Positions 40,131 to 50,070 are shown, numbered from the stretch's first letter. The stretch: DNA of 64,000 nt from Bacteroidaceae bacterium (GCA_016280855.1 JAEEHP010000072.1:16494-80493); one strand, 5' to 3'. The notes: a model not told the origin generated them from the letters alone. Made by a program: numbers and translations.

Positions 40131-41377
40131 GCGAGAAACGAGTCACCATGGCTGACCTAGCCTCTGGGCTGTCGCGCCGTGCCAGCATGCCCGTGCGTTA
40201 TGCTGAAGAATTTGTGGCATCATTCTTCGCCTTGATCGACGAAGGACTGCTGCATGATAACATCATAAAGGTGAAAGGCTTAGGAACGTTCAAACTTATT
40301 GACGTGGAACCTCGGAAGAGCGTCAACGTGAACACGGGTGAGCATTTCGAGATTGCCGGACACACGAAGGTCAGCTTCACGCCTGATCCCGTTCTTCGCG
40401 ATGCGGTGAACAAACCGTTCATTGAATTTGAAACGGTTATCCTCAACGAAGGTACGGATACGGCGCTCATGGAAGCTACCGATGATGAAGTCGTAGCAGA
40501 AGTGGCTGAAACAGTGGAAAAAGACGTTGACGTTGCTGAACAGAACATTCAACCGCTCATGGAACAGCCTGCGACGGAAACCGCGGAACAACCTGCAGAG
40601 ACTATTGTTGAAGAGCAGCCTGAAGCAGAAGCGGAACAGCCTGAAGCAGAAGCAGAGCAGCCTGAAGCAGAAGCAGAGCAGCCTGAAGCAGAAGCGGAAC
40701 AGCCTGTAGCAGAAGCAGAACAGCCTGAAGCTATTCAGGAAGAACTGCCTGCAGAAGAACCGGCTGCCGAACCTACTGTCGTCGAGGAAACAGAAACTGT
40801 TGATCAGGAAGAGCTCGCAGGAGAAGAGGTTGTCTTAGAGCCTGCTGCACCAACAAAAGAATCCGCTAATAAATTCGCTAACATGAAAAAGAAAAATCAT
40901 CATAACGCCCTTTGGTTTGTATTAACCGCCCTTTTGTTCACTGTCATTGGCTATTGCCTCGGCTATTATTGGCATCCTGTTGCCCTGCCCGAACTGTGCA
41001 GCAATCAAGAACAGCCTGCCGCCTCAGTGTCCTCATCGACAGACGAGGTCGCTACCGCTCCCGAGGATAGCGTGACTGTTGAATATGATGTTGAACCCGA
41101 AGCAACTCCCGAAGCAGCCCTCGAAGCAAAAACCGATGCGAAACCCGACCTCTCGGCTGCCGCAGACTATCCTCAGATTGAAGGCGGTGAATACGCAATC
41201 GTCGGCGTGCTCGCCAACGACACGATGAAAGTAGGTAAGATGCTTACGAAGATGGCTATTCAGTATTATGGCGACAAGAACCTGTATGTGTACATCTGCG
41301 CCATGAACCACATCGACAATCCCGATGTCGTGCCCTTGAACAAGCCGCTGTTAATCCCCAAACTGGAAAAGAAATAA
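40127..41377 (+). CDS. HU-family DNA-binding domain fused to Glu/Pro-rich linker, TM helix and LysM-like C-terminus
   Basis: RVTMADLASGLSRRASMPVRYAEEFVASFFALIDEGLLHDNIIKVKGLGTFKLIDVEPRKSVNVNTGE; (PEAEAEQ)n; ALWFVLTALLFTVIGYCLGYYW; YAIVGVLANDTMKVGKMLTKMAIQYYGDKNLYVYICAMNHIDNPDVVPLNKPLLIPKL. Confidence 0.85.
   Translation: MSEKRVTMADLASGLSRRASMPVRYAEEFVASFFALIDEGLLHDNIIKVKGLGTFKLIDVEPRKSVNVNTGEHFEIAGHTKVSFTPDPVLRDAVNKPFIEFETVILNEGTDTALMEATDDEVVAEVAETVEKDVDVAEQNIQPLMEQPATETAEQPAETIVEEQPEAEAEQPEAEAEQPEAEAEQPEAEAEQPVAEAEQPEAIQEELPAEEPAAEPTVVEETETVDQEELAGEEVVLEPAAPTKESANKFANMKKKNHHNALWFVLTALLFTVIGYCLGYYWHPVALPELCSNQEQPAASVSSSTDEVATAPEDSVTVEYDVEPEATPEAALEAKTDAKPDLSAAADYPQIEGGEYAIVGVLANDTMKVGKMLTKMAIQYYGDKNLYVYICAMNHIDNPDVVPLNKPLLIPKLEKK
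40615..40730 (+). repeat. Tandem 21-bp in-frame coding repeat (cagcctgaagcagaagc[ag]ga[ag])
   Basis: About five units encoding QPEAEAE/QPVAEAE. Confidence 0.92.
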
Positions 41378-41404
41378 GTTAACTCAAAAAAATAGAAAAG
41401 AAAA

Positions 41405-42400
41405 ATGGCAGAATCTATTGACATTCGCGCACTGAACGACCTCATTGAGCGTCAGAGCGCTTTCGTCACCAATCTGATGACGGGTATGGACCAAGTGATT
41501 GTTGGTCAGCGTCATCTCGTAGAATCCCTCCTCATCGGTTTGCTCTCCGATGGCCACGTGCTGTTGGAAGGCGTTCCCGGTCTGGCTAAGACGTTAGCCA
41601 TAAAGACGCTGGCTCAGCTGATTGACGCTAAGTTCAGCCGTATTCAGTTCACGCCCGACCTGTTGCCGGCCGATGTCATCGGCACGATGATCTACTCGCA
41701 GAAGGACGAGAAGTTCATGGTGGAGCAAGGCCCCGTGTTTGCCAACTTCGTCCTCGCCGACGAGATCAACCGTGCGCCCGCCAAGGTGCAGAGCGCTCTG
41801 CTCGAGGCGATGCAGGAACGCGAGGTCACCATTGGCAAGCAGACCTTCAAATTGCCAGCCCCCTTCCTCGTGCTCGCCACACAGAACCCCATCGAGCAGG
41901 AAGGCACTTATCCGCTGCCCGAGGCACAGGTGGACCGTTTCATGCTGAAGGTGGTCATCGACTATCCGAAGCTCGACGAGGAGAAGAAGATCATTCGCCA
42001 GAACATCACAGGCGAGCAGGTGGCGGTGCGTCCCGTGCTCAGCACTAATGATATTGCTGAAGCCCGCAAGGTCGTGCGCCAGGTCTATCTCGACGAGAAG
42101 ATTGAGCAGTATATTGCCGACATCGTCTTTGCTACGCGCTACCCCGACAAGTATGGTTTGAAGGAAATCAAGGACTTCATCGAATTTGGCGGCTCTCCGC
42201 GTGCCAGCATCAACCTCGCCCTGGCAGCCCGTGCCTTCGCTTTCATCAAGCGTCGTGGCTACGTGATTCCTGAGGATGTGCGTGCTGTGGCTCACGATGT
42301 ATTGCGCCATCGCATCGGGCTCACCTACGAAGCCGAAGCCAATAATGTTACTTCAGAGGAAATCATCTCAAAGATTCTCAACAAGGTAGAAGTGCCATAA
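41405..42400 (+). CDS. MoxR-family AAA ATPase
   Basis: VIVGQRHLVESLLIGLLSDGHVLLEGVPGLAKTLAIKTLAQL...RIQFTPDLLPADVIGTMIY...ADEINRAPAKVQSALLEAMQEREVTIG. Confidence 0.95.
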   Translation: MAESIDIRALNDLIERQSAFVTNLMTGMDQVIVGQRHLVESLLIGLLSDGHVLLEGVPGLAKTLAIKTLAQLIDAKFSRIQFTPDLLPADVIGTMIYSQKDEKFMVEQGPVFANFVLADEINRAPAKVQSALLEAMQEREVTIGKQTFKLPAPFLVLATQNPIEQEGTYPLPEAQVDRFMLKVVIDYPKLDEEKKIIRQNITGEQVAVRPVLSTNDIAEARKVVRQVYLDEKIEQYIADIVFATRYPDKYGLKEIKDFIEFGGSPRASINLALAARAFAFIKRRGYVIPEDVRAVAHDVLRHRIGLTYEAEANNVTSEEIISKILNKVEVP

Positions 42401-43269
42401 TGGAAACATCTGAGATACTCAAACGTGTCCGTCAGATAGAAATCAAGACGCGCGGACTCTCGAACAACATTTTTGCTGGCGAATACCATTCGGCGTTCAA
42501 GGGTCGTGGTATGGCGTTCAGCGAGGTGCGCGAGTACCAGTACGGCGACGATATCCGCGACATTGAGTGGAACGTGACGGCCCGCTTCAACAAGCCTTTC
42601 ATCAAGGTGTTTGAGGAAGAACGCGAGCTGACCGTCATGCTCCTGGTGGATGTGAGTGCCAGTCTTGACTTCGGCACCGTTGTCCAGACGAAGCGCGATA
42701 TGCTGACCGAGATCGCTGCGACCTTGGCCTTCAGCGCTATTCAGAACAACGACAAGATCGGTGTCATCTTCTTTTCGGATCACATCGAGAAGTTCATACC
42801 GCCGAAGAAAGGCCGTAAGCATATCCTCTACATCATCCGCGAACTGCTTGATTTCAAACCCGAAAGCCAGCGCACTGACATTCAGCAAGCCGTAGAGTAC
42901 CTGACGCAGGTCATCAAGCGCCGCTGCACCTGTTTCCTGCTGAGCGATTTCATCGACGAGCGCGATTTCCGACAGTCGTTGACCATCGCCAACCGTAAGC
43001 ATGATGTGGTGGCAGTGCAAGTCTATGACCGTCGTATTGCCGAGCTGCCCAATGTGGGGCTGATGCGCGTGAAAGATGCCGAGACGGGTCATCTACAATG
43101 GGTTGACACCTCCAGCTCGCGCGTCCGCAAAGCCCATAGTCAGTGGTGGCGCGAGAGCCAGGAACGCCTCGAGGACACGTTTACGCGCAGTAATGTGGAT
43201 CATGTGAGCGTACGCACAGATCAAGATTATGTCGTCGCTCTCCGCAAGCTTTTTGCACAGAGATCATGA
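42400..43269 (+). CDS. DUF58 domain-containing protein
   Basis: GEYHSAFKGRGMAFSEVREYQYGDDIRDIEWNVTARFNKPFIKVFEEERELTVMLLVDVSASLDFG. Confidence 0.93.
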   Translation: METSEILKRVRQIEIKTRGLSNNIFAGEYHSAFKGRGMAFSEVREYQYGDDIRDIEWNVTARFNKPFIKVFEEERELTVMLLVDVSASLDFGTVVQTKRDMLTEIAATLAFSAIQNNDKIGVIFFSDHIEKFIPPKKGRKHILYIIRELLDFKPESQRTDIQQAVEYLTQVIKRRCTCFLLSDFIDERDFRQSLTIANRKHDVVAVQVYDRRIAELPNVGLMRVKDAETGHLQWVDTSSSRVRKAHSQWWRESQERLEDTFTRSNVDHVSVRTDQDYVVALRKLFAQRS

Positions 43270-44339
43270 ATAAGATAAGATTCTTTATTTTCATCGCTTG
43301 CCTTCCCCTCTCTTGCTTTGCGCAGGTCGTCTTCGAAGCGCGCATTGACACGCTGCTGCTGCTCATTGGCGAGCAGCGCGAACTGACGCTCGATGTCACC
43401 TGCGGCGCCAAGCAGAAGGTGAAGATGCCCGATTTCCGTCCGATGCAACCCATCAACGAGCAAGTCGAGGTCGTGGATCTGTTAGGTACTGATACGACCC
43501 TGCTCGACGATGGCAAACGGATGCAGGTCATTCAGCGTTATAGCATTACGGCTTGGGACTCCGCTTTCGTGCTGCTGCCCCCGTTTACGGTTGAAGTAGA
43601 TGGTCAACCATACCAGTCTAAGCAGTTGGCATTGAAGGTGATGACAATTCCTGTTGATACGGTTCATGTCGATCAGTTCTTCCCCAATAAAGACATCCAG
43701 CGCAATCCCTTCTCGTGGGACGACTGGAAGCCGGTCATCTGGTTTTTCGTCATCAACCAGCTGTTGTTGATCATCCTGTTGTGGCTCTATACCCATTGGC
43801 GCGAGAACAAACCGCTCATCCAGATCATCCGTCGCAAGCGTAAGTTGCCTGCCCATCAGGTGGCCATGAACGAGATTGAGCGCATCAAAGGCGAACGCAA
43901 ATGGGCTGAGGAGGACAGCAAGGAGTACTACACGCAACTCACTGATACCCTCCGCAATTACATTCGCGAGCGCTATGGCTTCAATGCCATGGAGATGACT
44001 TCTTCAGAAATCATCGAACGACTGTTGCAGGAGCAGGACGAGACTGCACTGGCCGAGCTGCGTCAGCTCTTCACGACCGCCGACCTGGTGAAATTCGCGA
44101 AATGGACCACGATGATCAACGAGAATGATGCCAATCTCGTCAGCGCCATCGATTTCATCAATCAAACGAAGATTGAGGTGGATCCCAATACGCCTGAGGA
44201 AGAGGTCATCGTGCCTGAGGAAGTCAAGCAGATCAAAGCCCGTTCACTCACCATGAAGATCGTGATGGGCGTGGTGACGGTAGTGGCTGTTGTCGCCATC
44301 GTTTACGCTGTCTATCTTACTATTGACTTAATCCGTTAG
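43266..44339 (+). CDS. Bat-operon associated membrane protein (BatD-like N-term/DUF4381-like)
   Basis: Signal peptide, internal TM (VIWFFVINQLLLIILLWLYTHW), position between the DUF58 gene and batA. Confidence 0.7.
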   Translation: MNKIRFFIFIACLPLSCFAQVVFEARIDTLLLLIGEQRELTLDVTCGAKQKVKMPDFRPMQPINEQVEVVDLLGTDTTLLDDGKRMQVIQRYSITAWDSAFVLLPPFTVEVDGQPYQSKQLALKVMTIPVDTVHVDQFFPNKDIQRNPFSWDDWKPVIWFFVINQLLLIILLWLYTHWRENKPLIQIIRRKRKLPAHQVAMNEIERIKGERKWAEEDSKEYYTQLTDTLRNYIRERYGFNAMEMTSSEIIERLLQEQDETALAELRQLFTTADLVKFAKWTTMINENDANLVSAIDFINQTKIEVDPNTPEEEVIVPEEVKQIKARSLTMKIVMGVVTVVAVVAIVYAVYLTIDLIR

Positions 44340-44343
44340 AGCT

Positions 44344-45342
44344 ATGCAATTTGCAAATCCATATCTTCTGTTACTGCTCCTCCTGCTTATACCTTATATA
44401 TTATGGTATGTGCTGAGGAGCCATCAAAGTGAGTCGTCGTTGCAGGTGTCCTCGACGTTAGCCTTCCGTCACGCCCCCAAGAGCTTCCGTCAGTATCTGA
44501 TTCACGCTCCTTTCCTGCTGCGATGCCTGGCTTTCGTGATGATTGTGCTCGTCCTCTGCCGTCCTCAGACCAGCAACTCGTGGAGCGACCGCACGATCGA
44601 GGGCATTGATATCATGCTGTGTGTGGACATTTCGACGTCGATGCTTGCCGAGGACCTGCGCCCCAACCGCATAGAGGCCGCCAAGAAGGTGGCGTCGGAG
44701 TTCATCGCAGGCCGTCCGAACGACAATATCGGTTTGACCATCTTCTCGGGCGAATCCTTCACGCAATGTCCGATGACCACTGACCACGCGGTGCTGCTGA
44801 ATCTCTTCCAGAACGTCAGCTGCGATATGGTGCAACGGGGATTGATGGACGACGGCACAGCCATCGGTATGGGCCTGGCAAATGCCATCTCCCGCCTGAA
44901 AGACTCGAAAGCCAAGTCGAAGGTCATCATCCTGCTGACCGACGGCTCCAATAACGCCGGCGATATCTCCCCGCAGACAGCGGCTGAGATAGCCAAGAGC
45001 TTTGGCGTCCGCATCTACACGATCGGTGTAGGAACGAACGGCACAGCCCGTTATCCTTATCCCGTCGGAGGACGCATCGAATACATCAATATTCCCGTAG
45101 AGATCGACACCAAGACTTTGGCAGCCATAGCCAGCACGACGAATGGCGAGTTCTATCGCGCCACGAACAACGCGAAGCTTCGCGAAGTCTATCAGGAAAT
45201 CGACAAGTTGGAGAAGACGAAGATGAACGTCAAGCAGTACTCCAAGCGCTACGAGGCCTTTGCGCCTTTTGCCATAGCCGCTTGCCTGCTGCTCTTCCTT
45301 GAGCTCCTCTTGCGTGAAACCATATTAAAGAAAATCCCTTGA
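44344..45342 (+). CDS. batA: VWA-domain protein BatA-like
   Basis: VLCRPQTSNSWSDRTIEGIDIMLCVDISTSMLAEDLRPNRIEAAKKVASEFI...LLTDGSNNAGDISPQTAAEIAK. Confidence 0.9.
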   Translation: MQFANPYLLLLLLLLIPYILWYVLRSHQSESSLQVSSTLAFRHAPKSFRQYLIHAPFLLRCLAFVMIVLVLCRPQTSNSWSDRTIEGIDIMLCVDISTSMLAEDLRPNRIEAAKKVASEFIAGRPNDNIGLTIFSGESFTQCPMTTDHAVLLNLFQNVSCDMVQRGLMDDGTAIGMGLANAISRLKDSKAKSKVIILLTDGSNNAGDISPQTAAEIAKSFGVRIYTIGVGTNGTARYPYPVGGRIEYINIPVEIDTKTLAAIASTTNGEFYRATNNAKLREVYQEIDKLEKTKMNVKQYSKRYEAFAPFAIAACLLLFLELLLRETILKKIP

Positions 45343-45428
45343 TTTGACAATTGGACAATATGACAATTGGACAATTGAACCTCATATAATCGTATATTTG
45401 TATAATCGTAAAATTATAAAATTATTCC

Positions 45429-47171
45429 GTGTTTAGATTCGAGAATCCCATATATCTTTATTTCCTGGCTATCATACCTTTGTTAGCCTTGCTGCATTAT
45501 GCAACGGATATGCTTCGCCGTCGTCGTCTGCGTAAGTACGGCGAACCGAATCTGCTGAAAGCCTTGATGCCTGACGTCTCAACCTGGCGGCGCGAGCTGA
45601 AGTTCTGGCTTGTCTGCGGTGCTTTGGCTATGATGATTGTCTGTCTCGCCCGTCCGCAGTACGGCACGAAGATCGACACACGGACCCGCAAGGGTATTGA
45701 AGCCATCATCGCGCTCGACGTCAGTAATTCCATGCTGGCCGAGGACGTTAAGCCCAGCCGTTTGGAAAAGTCCAAGATGCTCATTAGCAGCCTCGTCGAT
45801 AAAATGGTGGATGACAAAGTGGGTTTGATCGTCTATGCCGGTGATGCTTATACGCAGCTTCCCATCACTTCCGACTATGTTTCTGCCAAGATGTTCTTGG
45901 ACAATATTTCGCCCTCGATGATTGCCGTTCAGGGCACTGACATCGCGCGCGCCATTAACCTTGCTACGCATAGCTTCACGCAGCAGGAAGGTGTCGGACG
46001 TGCTATCTTCATCATCACCGACGGTGAGGACAACGAGGGCGGGGCAGTGGAAGCTGCCCGCGAGGCACAGAAGAAAGGTATGGCTGTTTACGTGCTCGGC
46101 GTGGGATCGCCTGAAGGCAGCCCCATACCCCTTCCGGGCAGCAACCGTTATATCACGGACAACGCTGGCAACACCGTCGTTTCGAAGCTCAACGAGGATA
46201 TGTGCCGCGAGATCGCTCAGGCCGGTGGCGGCGCTTACATTTATGTGGACAACAGTTCCTCAGCACAGTCGGCGCTGCAGCGTCATGTGGACAAGTTGGC
46301 CAAGGCCGAGATGGAATCGGTGCTCTACAGCGAATATGATGAGCACTTCCGCGACTTCGCATGGGCGGCTCTCGTTCTCCTCATCCTCGACCTCCTCTTC
46401 CTCGCTCGCAAGAACCATATCCTCAGCCGTTTCAGGCTTTTTAAGCTGCCATCACGAGTTGCAGCGCCAGCTGTCGTGTTGTTGCTGGCCTCCGTGGCTC
46501 CTTCGAGCTTAGGCTTAGACAACAGCGCCTTTGCCCAGAAGAAGAATGACCGCTACTTCGTTCGTCATGGCAACCGCCAGTATCGCGACAGCGTATATGC
46601 CAAAGCGCAGGTGGACTACCAGAAAGCTATCGAACAGGACAACACGAACGCCGTAGCGCATTACAATCTTGGTAATGCCCAGCTCATGCAAGGTCAGCCC
46701 AAGGAGGCGATGAAGGCCTACGAGACGGCGGCTCGCCTCCAAAAAGATCCTATCCGTGGGGCGCAGGCTTACCACAATATGGGTGTTATCCTGCAGAGTC
46801 AGAAGCAGTTCAAGGAAGCCATAGAATGCTACAAGAATGCTTTGCGCCGCAATCCTAAAGACGACGAGACGCGCTATAACCTCGCCCTCTGTCAGCACCA
46901 GCTGCAACAGCAGTCGCAGGATCAAAACAACAACGACGACCAGCAAGGGCAGGACGATCAAAAGAAAGATCAACAGCAGCAAGAGGATCAGCAAAAGCAG
47001 CAACAGCAGCAAGACCAGCAGCAGGAGCAACAGCAGGAACAGCCTAAGATGTCCAAGGAGAACGCCGAGCAGTTGCTGCAGGCGGCTCAGCAAGAGGAGA
47101 AATCCACTCAGGAAAAGGTCAACAAGGCGCAGCAAAAGCCGCAGCGCAGGCAGCTGGAGAAGCAGTGGTAA
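45429..47171 (+). CDS. BatB (VWA) - BatC (TPR) fusion protein
   Basis: ALDVSNSMLAEDVKPSRLEKSKMLISSLVDKMVDDKVGLIVYAGDAYTQLPITSDY (VWA), second hydrophobic segment, then VAHYNLGNAQLMQGQPKEAMKAYETAARLQKDP TPRs and a Gln/Asp/Lys-rich tail in one ORF. Confidence 0.9.
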   Translation: MFRFENPIYLYFLAIIPLLALLHYATDMLRRRRLRKYGEPNLLKALMPDVSTWRRELKFWLVCGALAMMIVCLARPQYGTKIDTRTRKGIEAIIALDVSNSMLAEDVKPSRLEKSKMLISSLVDKMVDDKVGLIVYAGDAYTQLPITSDYVSAKMFLDNISPSMIAVQGTDIARAINLATHSFTQQEGVGRAIFIITDGEDNEGGAVEAAREAQKKGMAVYVLGVGSPEGSPIPLPGSNRYITDNAGNTVVSKLNEDMCREIAQAGGGAYIYVDNSSSAQSALQRHVDKLAKAEMESVLYSEYDEHFRDFAWAALVLLILDLLFLARKNHILSRFRLFKLPSRVAAPAVVLLLASVAPSSLGLDNSAFAQKKNDRYFVRHGNRQYRDSVYAKAQVDYQKAIEQDNTNAVAHYNLGNAQLMQGQPKEAMKAYETAARLQKDPIRGAQAYHNMGVILQSQKQFKEAIECYKNALRRNPKDDETRYNLALCQHQLQQQSQDQNNNDDQQGQDDQKKDQQQQEDQQKQQQQQDQQQEQQQEQPKMSKENAEQLLQAAQQEEKSTQEKVNKAQQKPQRRQLEKQW

Positions 47172-47335
47172 AGACCCACCCCCCGCCCTCCCTATAAGGG
47201 AGGGGGCGAATACCGAACAAGATAGGAAAATTATCATACACAATGAGAACGATATATAAAATTCTAATAGCGCTACTACTAACTGCTCCCTCCCTTATAG
47301 GGAGGGCTGGGGGAGTGCCTGCTCCCTCCTTCACC
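47171..47335. repeat. Facing REP-like pair across the batBC/batDE junction; right copy is translated in the BatD signal region
   Basis: gacccaccccccgccctccctataagggagggggcg and ctccctcccttatagggagggctgggggagtg. Confidence 0.88.
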
Positions 47336-49966
47336 GTCCGCGTTCAGGCTCCTTCCGAGGTGGTTCAAGGCGACCGCTTCCGAGTGTCGTATGTGGTGAA
47401 TACCTCTGATGTTGATGACTTCAAGATTGAGCCGTTCGAAGGTCTCGTGGAACTGTTTGGTCCCAGTCGCAGTCAGTCGTCGAGTTTCTCGATGGTCAAT
47501 GGCAAAACGACGTCATCAAGCTCCGTAACCTTCACCTACACCGTCACGACGGACAAGGCAGGTACATTTCATGTTCCGGCAGCTACCGTCACCAGCGGTG
47601 GTCATACGGTGAAGTCCGCTTCGCCATCGATTACTGTGCTGCCCTCCGGATCGGGAAGTTCCGGCAATTCAGGACAATCAGGACAATCCGGACTGCCCGG
47701 ACAGTCCGGCGCACAGGCTCATTCCCAGGCCGACCGCATGCACACTCAGAACGTGGGTGATCGCATCACCAACAAGGATATCTTCATTGCTGTGACGGCT
47801 TCCAAGAAGCGTGTCTTTGAGCAGGAAGCCGTGCTGCTGACCTATAAGCTCTACACGTTGGTCAACGTAAACAGCCTCGAAGGCAAGATGCCAGAACTCG
47901 ATGGCTTCCACGTGCAGGAGATTGGTCGCCAGCGCCAGCCTGAGCTGAAGATGGAGCATTACAACGGCAAGAATTATGGCACCGTTGTATGGTCGCAGTA
48001 TGTGGTTTTCCCCCAGCAGACGGGTACGCTGACCATCCCCGAAATCAAATACGAGGCCACCATCATCCAGCAGAATCGTTCTGCCGACCCCTTCGATATC
48101 TTCTTCGGCGGCGGTTCAATGGTGCAGGAGGTTCGCAAGACGGTCATGGCACCAGCTGTCACCTTGCAAGTCGATGCGCTGCCGACACCTAAACCAGCCA
48201 ACTTCTCGGGTGCCGTGGGTAAGTTCAGCATCAAGTCCTCGCTCACTCCTCAGCAGTTGAAAGCTAACGATGCCACAACCCTTCGTCTGACGGTGAGCGG
48301 AACGGGCAACATGAAGTTGATGAAGGCCCCCACCGTGGCTTGGCCTAAGGATTTCGAGAGCTATGATCCCAAAACGGAGGACAAAACGCACATCGGTGCC
48401 AACGGTTCTACAGGTTCCGTGGTCTATGACTTCATCACCGTGCCTCGCCATCAGGGCAAATACACGCTCGACCCCGTGGAATTCTGCTACTTCGATCCCG
48501 ATGCTCGAGAATACAAGACCGTCACCGCCGAGGGCTACACTATCGATGTTGAGAAGGGTAAGGGCGGCAGTTCGGCCGCTACTTCCAACCTCACGAAGGA
48601 AGAGGTGGAACTGCTTGGCAGCGATATCCGATACATCAAGACAGGTAAGGCCAAGTACCTCAATGCCGACAGTGCGCTGTATGGTTCCAAGGGTTATTGG
48701 GGCATTTACGGCGCTGCTCTGCTCGTCTTTGCCATCCTCGTCTATGTGTTCCGCCGCAAGGCCGTTGCTAATGCAGACCTCGTAGGCCGTCGCGGCCGTG
48801 GTGCCAGCAAGGTGGCTACCAAGCGCTTGAAGGTGGCTCGCAAACTCATGCAGCAGAACAATGCCACAGCCTTCTATGAAGAAACGATGAAAGCGCTATG
48901 GGGTTATGTCAGCGACAAGCTGAATATTCCTGTCAGCGAGCTTACGAAGGACAACGTTCGCGAACGGCTGGCTGAGCATCAGCTCTCGCAGGAACTTACC
49001 GATCAGTTCCTCGCTGCCCTCGACGAGTGTGAGTTCGCACGCTTCGCGCCTGGTGATCCTGCGGCTACGATGGATAAGATTTATACTTCTGCCGAACAGG
49101 TTATCAATCAGATGGATAATGAATTGAAAATACGCCCATCCCAACGTGGAAAGGGGCAGATAGTTGGACTTCTCCTGCTGCTCTTTGCGTTGCCCCTCAG
49201 CGCTCAGGACAGCTTGCAGGTGACACTTCCTGCTGCTGACTCGGCTTTGGTCGCTGCTCCCGTGGAGCAAGTGTTGCCCACGAAAGCCGAAGCCGATTCG
49301 GCCTATGCCCATGAGGATTTCGCTGCTGCTGCTCGTATGTATCAGGCGCTGCTGGCTGCTAATGGCGGCAGCGCGCAGCTCTTCTTCAATCTCGGCAATG
49401 CCTACTATCGTCAGGATTCCATTGCTCGTGCTATCCTTTGTTACGAACGTGCCCGCCTGTTGGATCCTTCTGACGACGATGTGCGTTTCAACCTCGAGAT
49501 GGCCCGTTCGAAGACCGTTGACCGCGTGATGCCTGGTTCTGAAATGTTTTTCGTGTCGGTGTTCCGCAGTATCGTTCTCTCGCTGAGTCTCGCCACGTGG
49601 ACGTGGCTTGCTGTCGTTGCCTTTGTGCTCATGCTGATATCCGTCGCCGGCTATCTTTTCCTGCCAACGTTAGGCGGTAAGAAGACAGGTTTCACGATGG
49701 CTATCGTTGCTCTTCTAGTTTGTGTGTTTGCCAATCTTGCTGCCTATCAGCAGCTTCATCAGATGGAGAACCGCACGAGCGCTGTCATCATGTCGCCATC
49801 GGTCGTGGTGAAGAGCACGCCCAGTGCTTCCGGCACCGACCTCTTCATCCTGCACGAAGGCACGCGCGTTGACATCGAGGACAATACGATGAACGAGTGG
49901 ATGGAGATCCGCATGAACGACGGCAAGGAAGGGTGGATCCATAAGTCCGATGCCGAGGTGATTTGA
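47243..49966 (+). CDS. BatD - BatE fusion protein (oxygen-tolerance BatD region, then TPR/SH3-like BatE region)
   Basis: FTVRVQAPSEVVQGDRFRVSYVVNTSDVDDFKIEPFEGLVELFGPSRSQSSSFSMVNGKTTSSSSVTFTY (BatD); internal signal-like IVGLLLLLFALPLSAQ; LFFNLGNAYYRQDSIARAILCYERARLLDPSDDDVRFNLEMA; SH3-like VVVKSTPSASGTDLFILHEGTRVDIED. Confidence 0.88.
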   Translation: MRTIYKILIALLLTAPSLIGRAGGVPAPSFTVRVQAPSEVVQGDRFRVSYVVNTSDVDDFKIEPFEGLVELFGPSRSQSSSFSMVNGKTTSSSSVTFTYTVTTDKAGTFHVPAATVTSGGHTVKSASPSITVLPSGSGSSGNSGQSGQSGLPGQSGAQAHSQADRMHTQNVGDRITNKDIFIAVTASKKRVFEQEAVLLTYKLYTLVNVNSLEGKMPELDGFHVQEIGRQRQPELKMEHYNGKNYGTVVWSQYVVFPQQTGTLTIPEIKYEATIIQQNRSADPFDIFFGGGSMVQEVRKTVMAPAVTLQVDALPTPKPANFSGAVGKFSIKSSLTPQQLKANDATTLRLTVSGTGNMKLMKAPTVAWPKDFESYDPKTEDKTHIGANGSTGSVVYDFITVPRHQGKYTLDPVEFCYFDPDAREYKTVTAEGYTIDVEKGKGGSSAATSNLTKEEVELLGSDIRYIKTGKAKYLNADSALYGSKGYWGIYGAALLVFAILVYVFRRKAVANADLVGRRGRGASKVATKRLKVARKLMQQNNATAFYEETMKALWGYVSDKLNIPVSELTKDNVRERLAEHQLSQELTDQFLAALDECEFARFAPGDPAATMDKIYTSAEQVINQMDNELKIRPSQRGKGQIVGLLLLLFALPLSAQDSLQVTLPAADSALVAAPVEQVLPTKAEADSAYAHEDFAAAARMYQALLAANGGSAQLFFNLGNAYYRQDSIARAILCYERARLLDPSDDDVRFNLEMARSKTVDRVMPGSEMFFVSVFRSIVLSLSLATWTWLAVVAFVLMLISVAGYLFLPTLGGKKTGFTMAIVALLVCVFANLAAYQQLHQMENRTSAVIMSPSVVVKSTPSASGTDLFILHEGTRVDIEDNTMNEWMEIRMNDGKEGWIHKSDAEVI

Positions 49967-50070
49967 TTGGACAATCGAAGAATTTACAATTTGACATTTT
50001 TGTCGTCAAGGAGTCGTTATAACGTTTATAGCTATATCGTTATTACGAGAATCCATTATAACGAAAGAAG

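Noticed and set aside
40615-40730. Possible CRISPR-like repeat
   Set aside because: It is an in-frame 21-bp coding repeat without spacers.
47172-47334. Small minus-strand ORFs (e.g. PALPIREGA.../PSLIGRAGG...)
   Set aside because: They are translations of the REP-like palindromes, not independent genes.
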